64,000 nt of DNA from Chloroflexota bacterium (GTDB lineage: Bacteria; Chloroflexota; Anaerolineae; Anaerolineales; Villigracilaceae). Positions 63,696 to 64,000 of the stretch are shown here, one piece after another (positions within the stretch are counted from its first letter, which is position 1; each line of letters begins with the position of its first letter). A program made the translations under genes and the position numbers. The notes under the pieces are model-generated. The model searched no databases. It saw only the letters and a program-made list of their open reading frames with translations, and was not told where the DNA came from. The stretch covers positions 1,250,902 through 1,314,901 of the forward strand of contig JABFGC010000002.1 of assembly GCA_013112685.1 (NCBI GenBank), given 5' to 3'.

Positions 63696-64000
63696 ATGGA
63701 CATCATCACAGGAAAAATCCTGAAATACCATAACTGGATCGACGGAAGAATTATCGGCATCGCAAAAGACATCGGCAACAAACTCATCGAAGGCGGCATG
63801 GAACGCGATGCGGCGCTCGCCAAACTCGATGCCGTCCGCCAGAACCCGGGCAGTTTCCTCGCCGTCCCTCTTTTCGCGGAACTCGCCCGCGAGTGCATCC
63901 GCATTTCGCAAAAGGACGAGTCGCCGAACCTCAATCTGCGCGACCAGCCGCTTCAATATCCCATCTGGGGCAGGGAACACATTGACGAAGGCTCGCTCGC
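63696..64000 (+). CDS. Probable RtcB-family protein, N-terminal part
   Basis: The first 101 residues are visible and the gene runs off the right edge. ILKYHNWIDGRIIGIAKDIGNKLIEGGMERDAALAKLDAVRQNPGSFLA looks like the N-terminal helix region of some RtcB-type RNA ligase/repair proteins. The catalytic Cys and His residues lie beyond the window, so the assignment is tentative. AAGGA precedes the ATG by seven bases. Confidence 0.5.
   Translation, partial: MDIITGKILKYHNWIDGRIIGIAKDIGNKLIEGGMERDAALAKLDAVRQNPGSFLAVPLFAELARECIRISQKDESPNLNLRDQPLQYPIWGREHIDEGSL

Overview
The window comes from a GC-rich bacterium, most likely a member of the Chloroflexota (Anaerolineae-like). This is an inference from gene content and style: many GAF/PAS sensor kinases, TATAAT-type promoters with very short or absent leaders, proline/threonine-rich lipoproteins, ATP-type PEP carboxykinase, TrmFO, HflX, bacterial SET protein and swarms of palindromic intergenic repeats. 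About 25 obvious single-base frameshifts break otherwise conserved genes. Most are extra bases, often next to G or C runs, so the sequence looks like an unpolished long-read assembly. I annotate such genes as one CDS and give the break point.

Layout. 1-6.5 kb (+): a signalling operon with the tail of a GAF sensor, a ParA-like ATPase, a GAF/PAS hybrid histidine kinase with two receiver domains, and a threonine synthase-like enzyme fused to a receiver domain; an EamA transporter follows. 7.7-12.6 kb (-): a kinase-kinase-response regulator operon. 12.9-15.6 kb: an AT-richer accessory patch with six copies of an hsdS 3'-end fragment around a HicAB module. 16-23.3 kb (+): trmFO, an M28 peptidase, a histidine kinase, hflX, a small membrane protein and a pseudokinase-PD40 protein. 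23.6-25.1 kb: a SET-domain protein and an HU-like protein. 25.3-28.7 kb: a nuclease-methylase fusion with its specificity subunit.

28.7-30.1 kb holds small accessory genes and a GNAT-like protein. 30.2-36.6 kb (-): an isoprenylcysteine methyltransferase-like protein, pckA, an aspartate-type aminotransferase behind a leader-peptide/terminator region, then rpmF-fabD-phospholipase D. 36.65-41.3 kb (+): SpoIIE-type phosphatase, TrkA-type channel, small P-loop NTPase, secD-secF. 41.6-43 kb: GH114 lipoprotein and LysE exporter. 43-48.5 kb (-): glycerate kinase, diguanylate cyclase and two ABC-2 permeases, one fused to a PrsW-type protease domain; their ATPase is divergent at 48.5 kb and is followed by a class II aldolase. 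50.7-53.9 kb (-): modB-modA, a methyltransferase remnant, tRNA-Gln, an HNH gene disrupted by a MITE-like element, and a membrane protein. 54-58.3 kb: glnS, a lipoprotein, a small protein and a UbiB-family kinase. 58.4-63.1 kb (+): RelBE, a glnS tail remnant, and a two-gene ABC exporter preceded by an apparent leader-peptide attenuator. The window ends with an NTF2-like protein and the start of a probable RtcB-family protein.

The most notable items are the threonine synthase-receiver fusion inside a ParA/kinase operon, two leader-peptide plus terminator arrangements, the hsdS-tail array, the MITE insertion with a clean 8-bp target duplication that rewrote an HNH protein's C-terminus, the degenerate kinase-PD40 receptor, and an intergenic element family with related ends but different cores.
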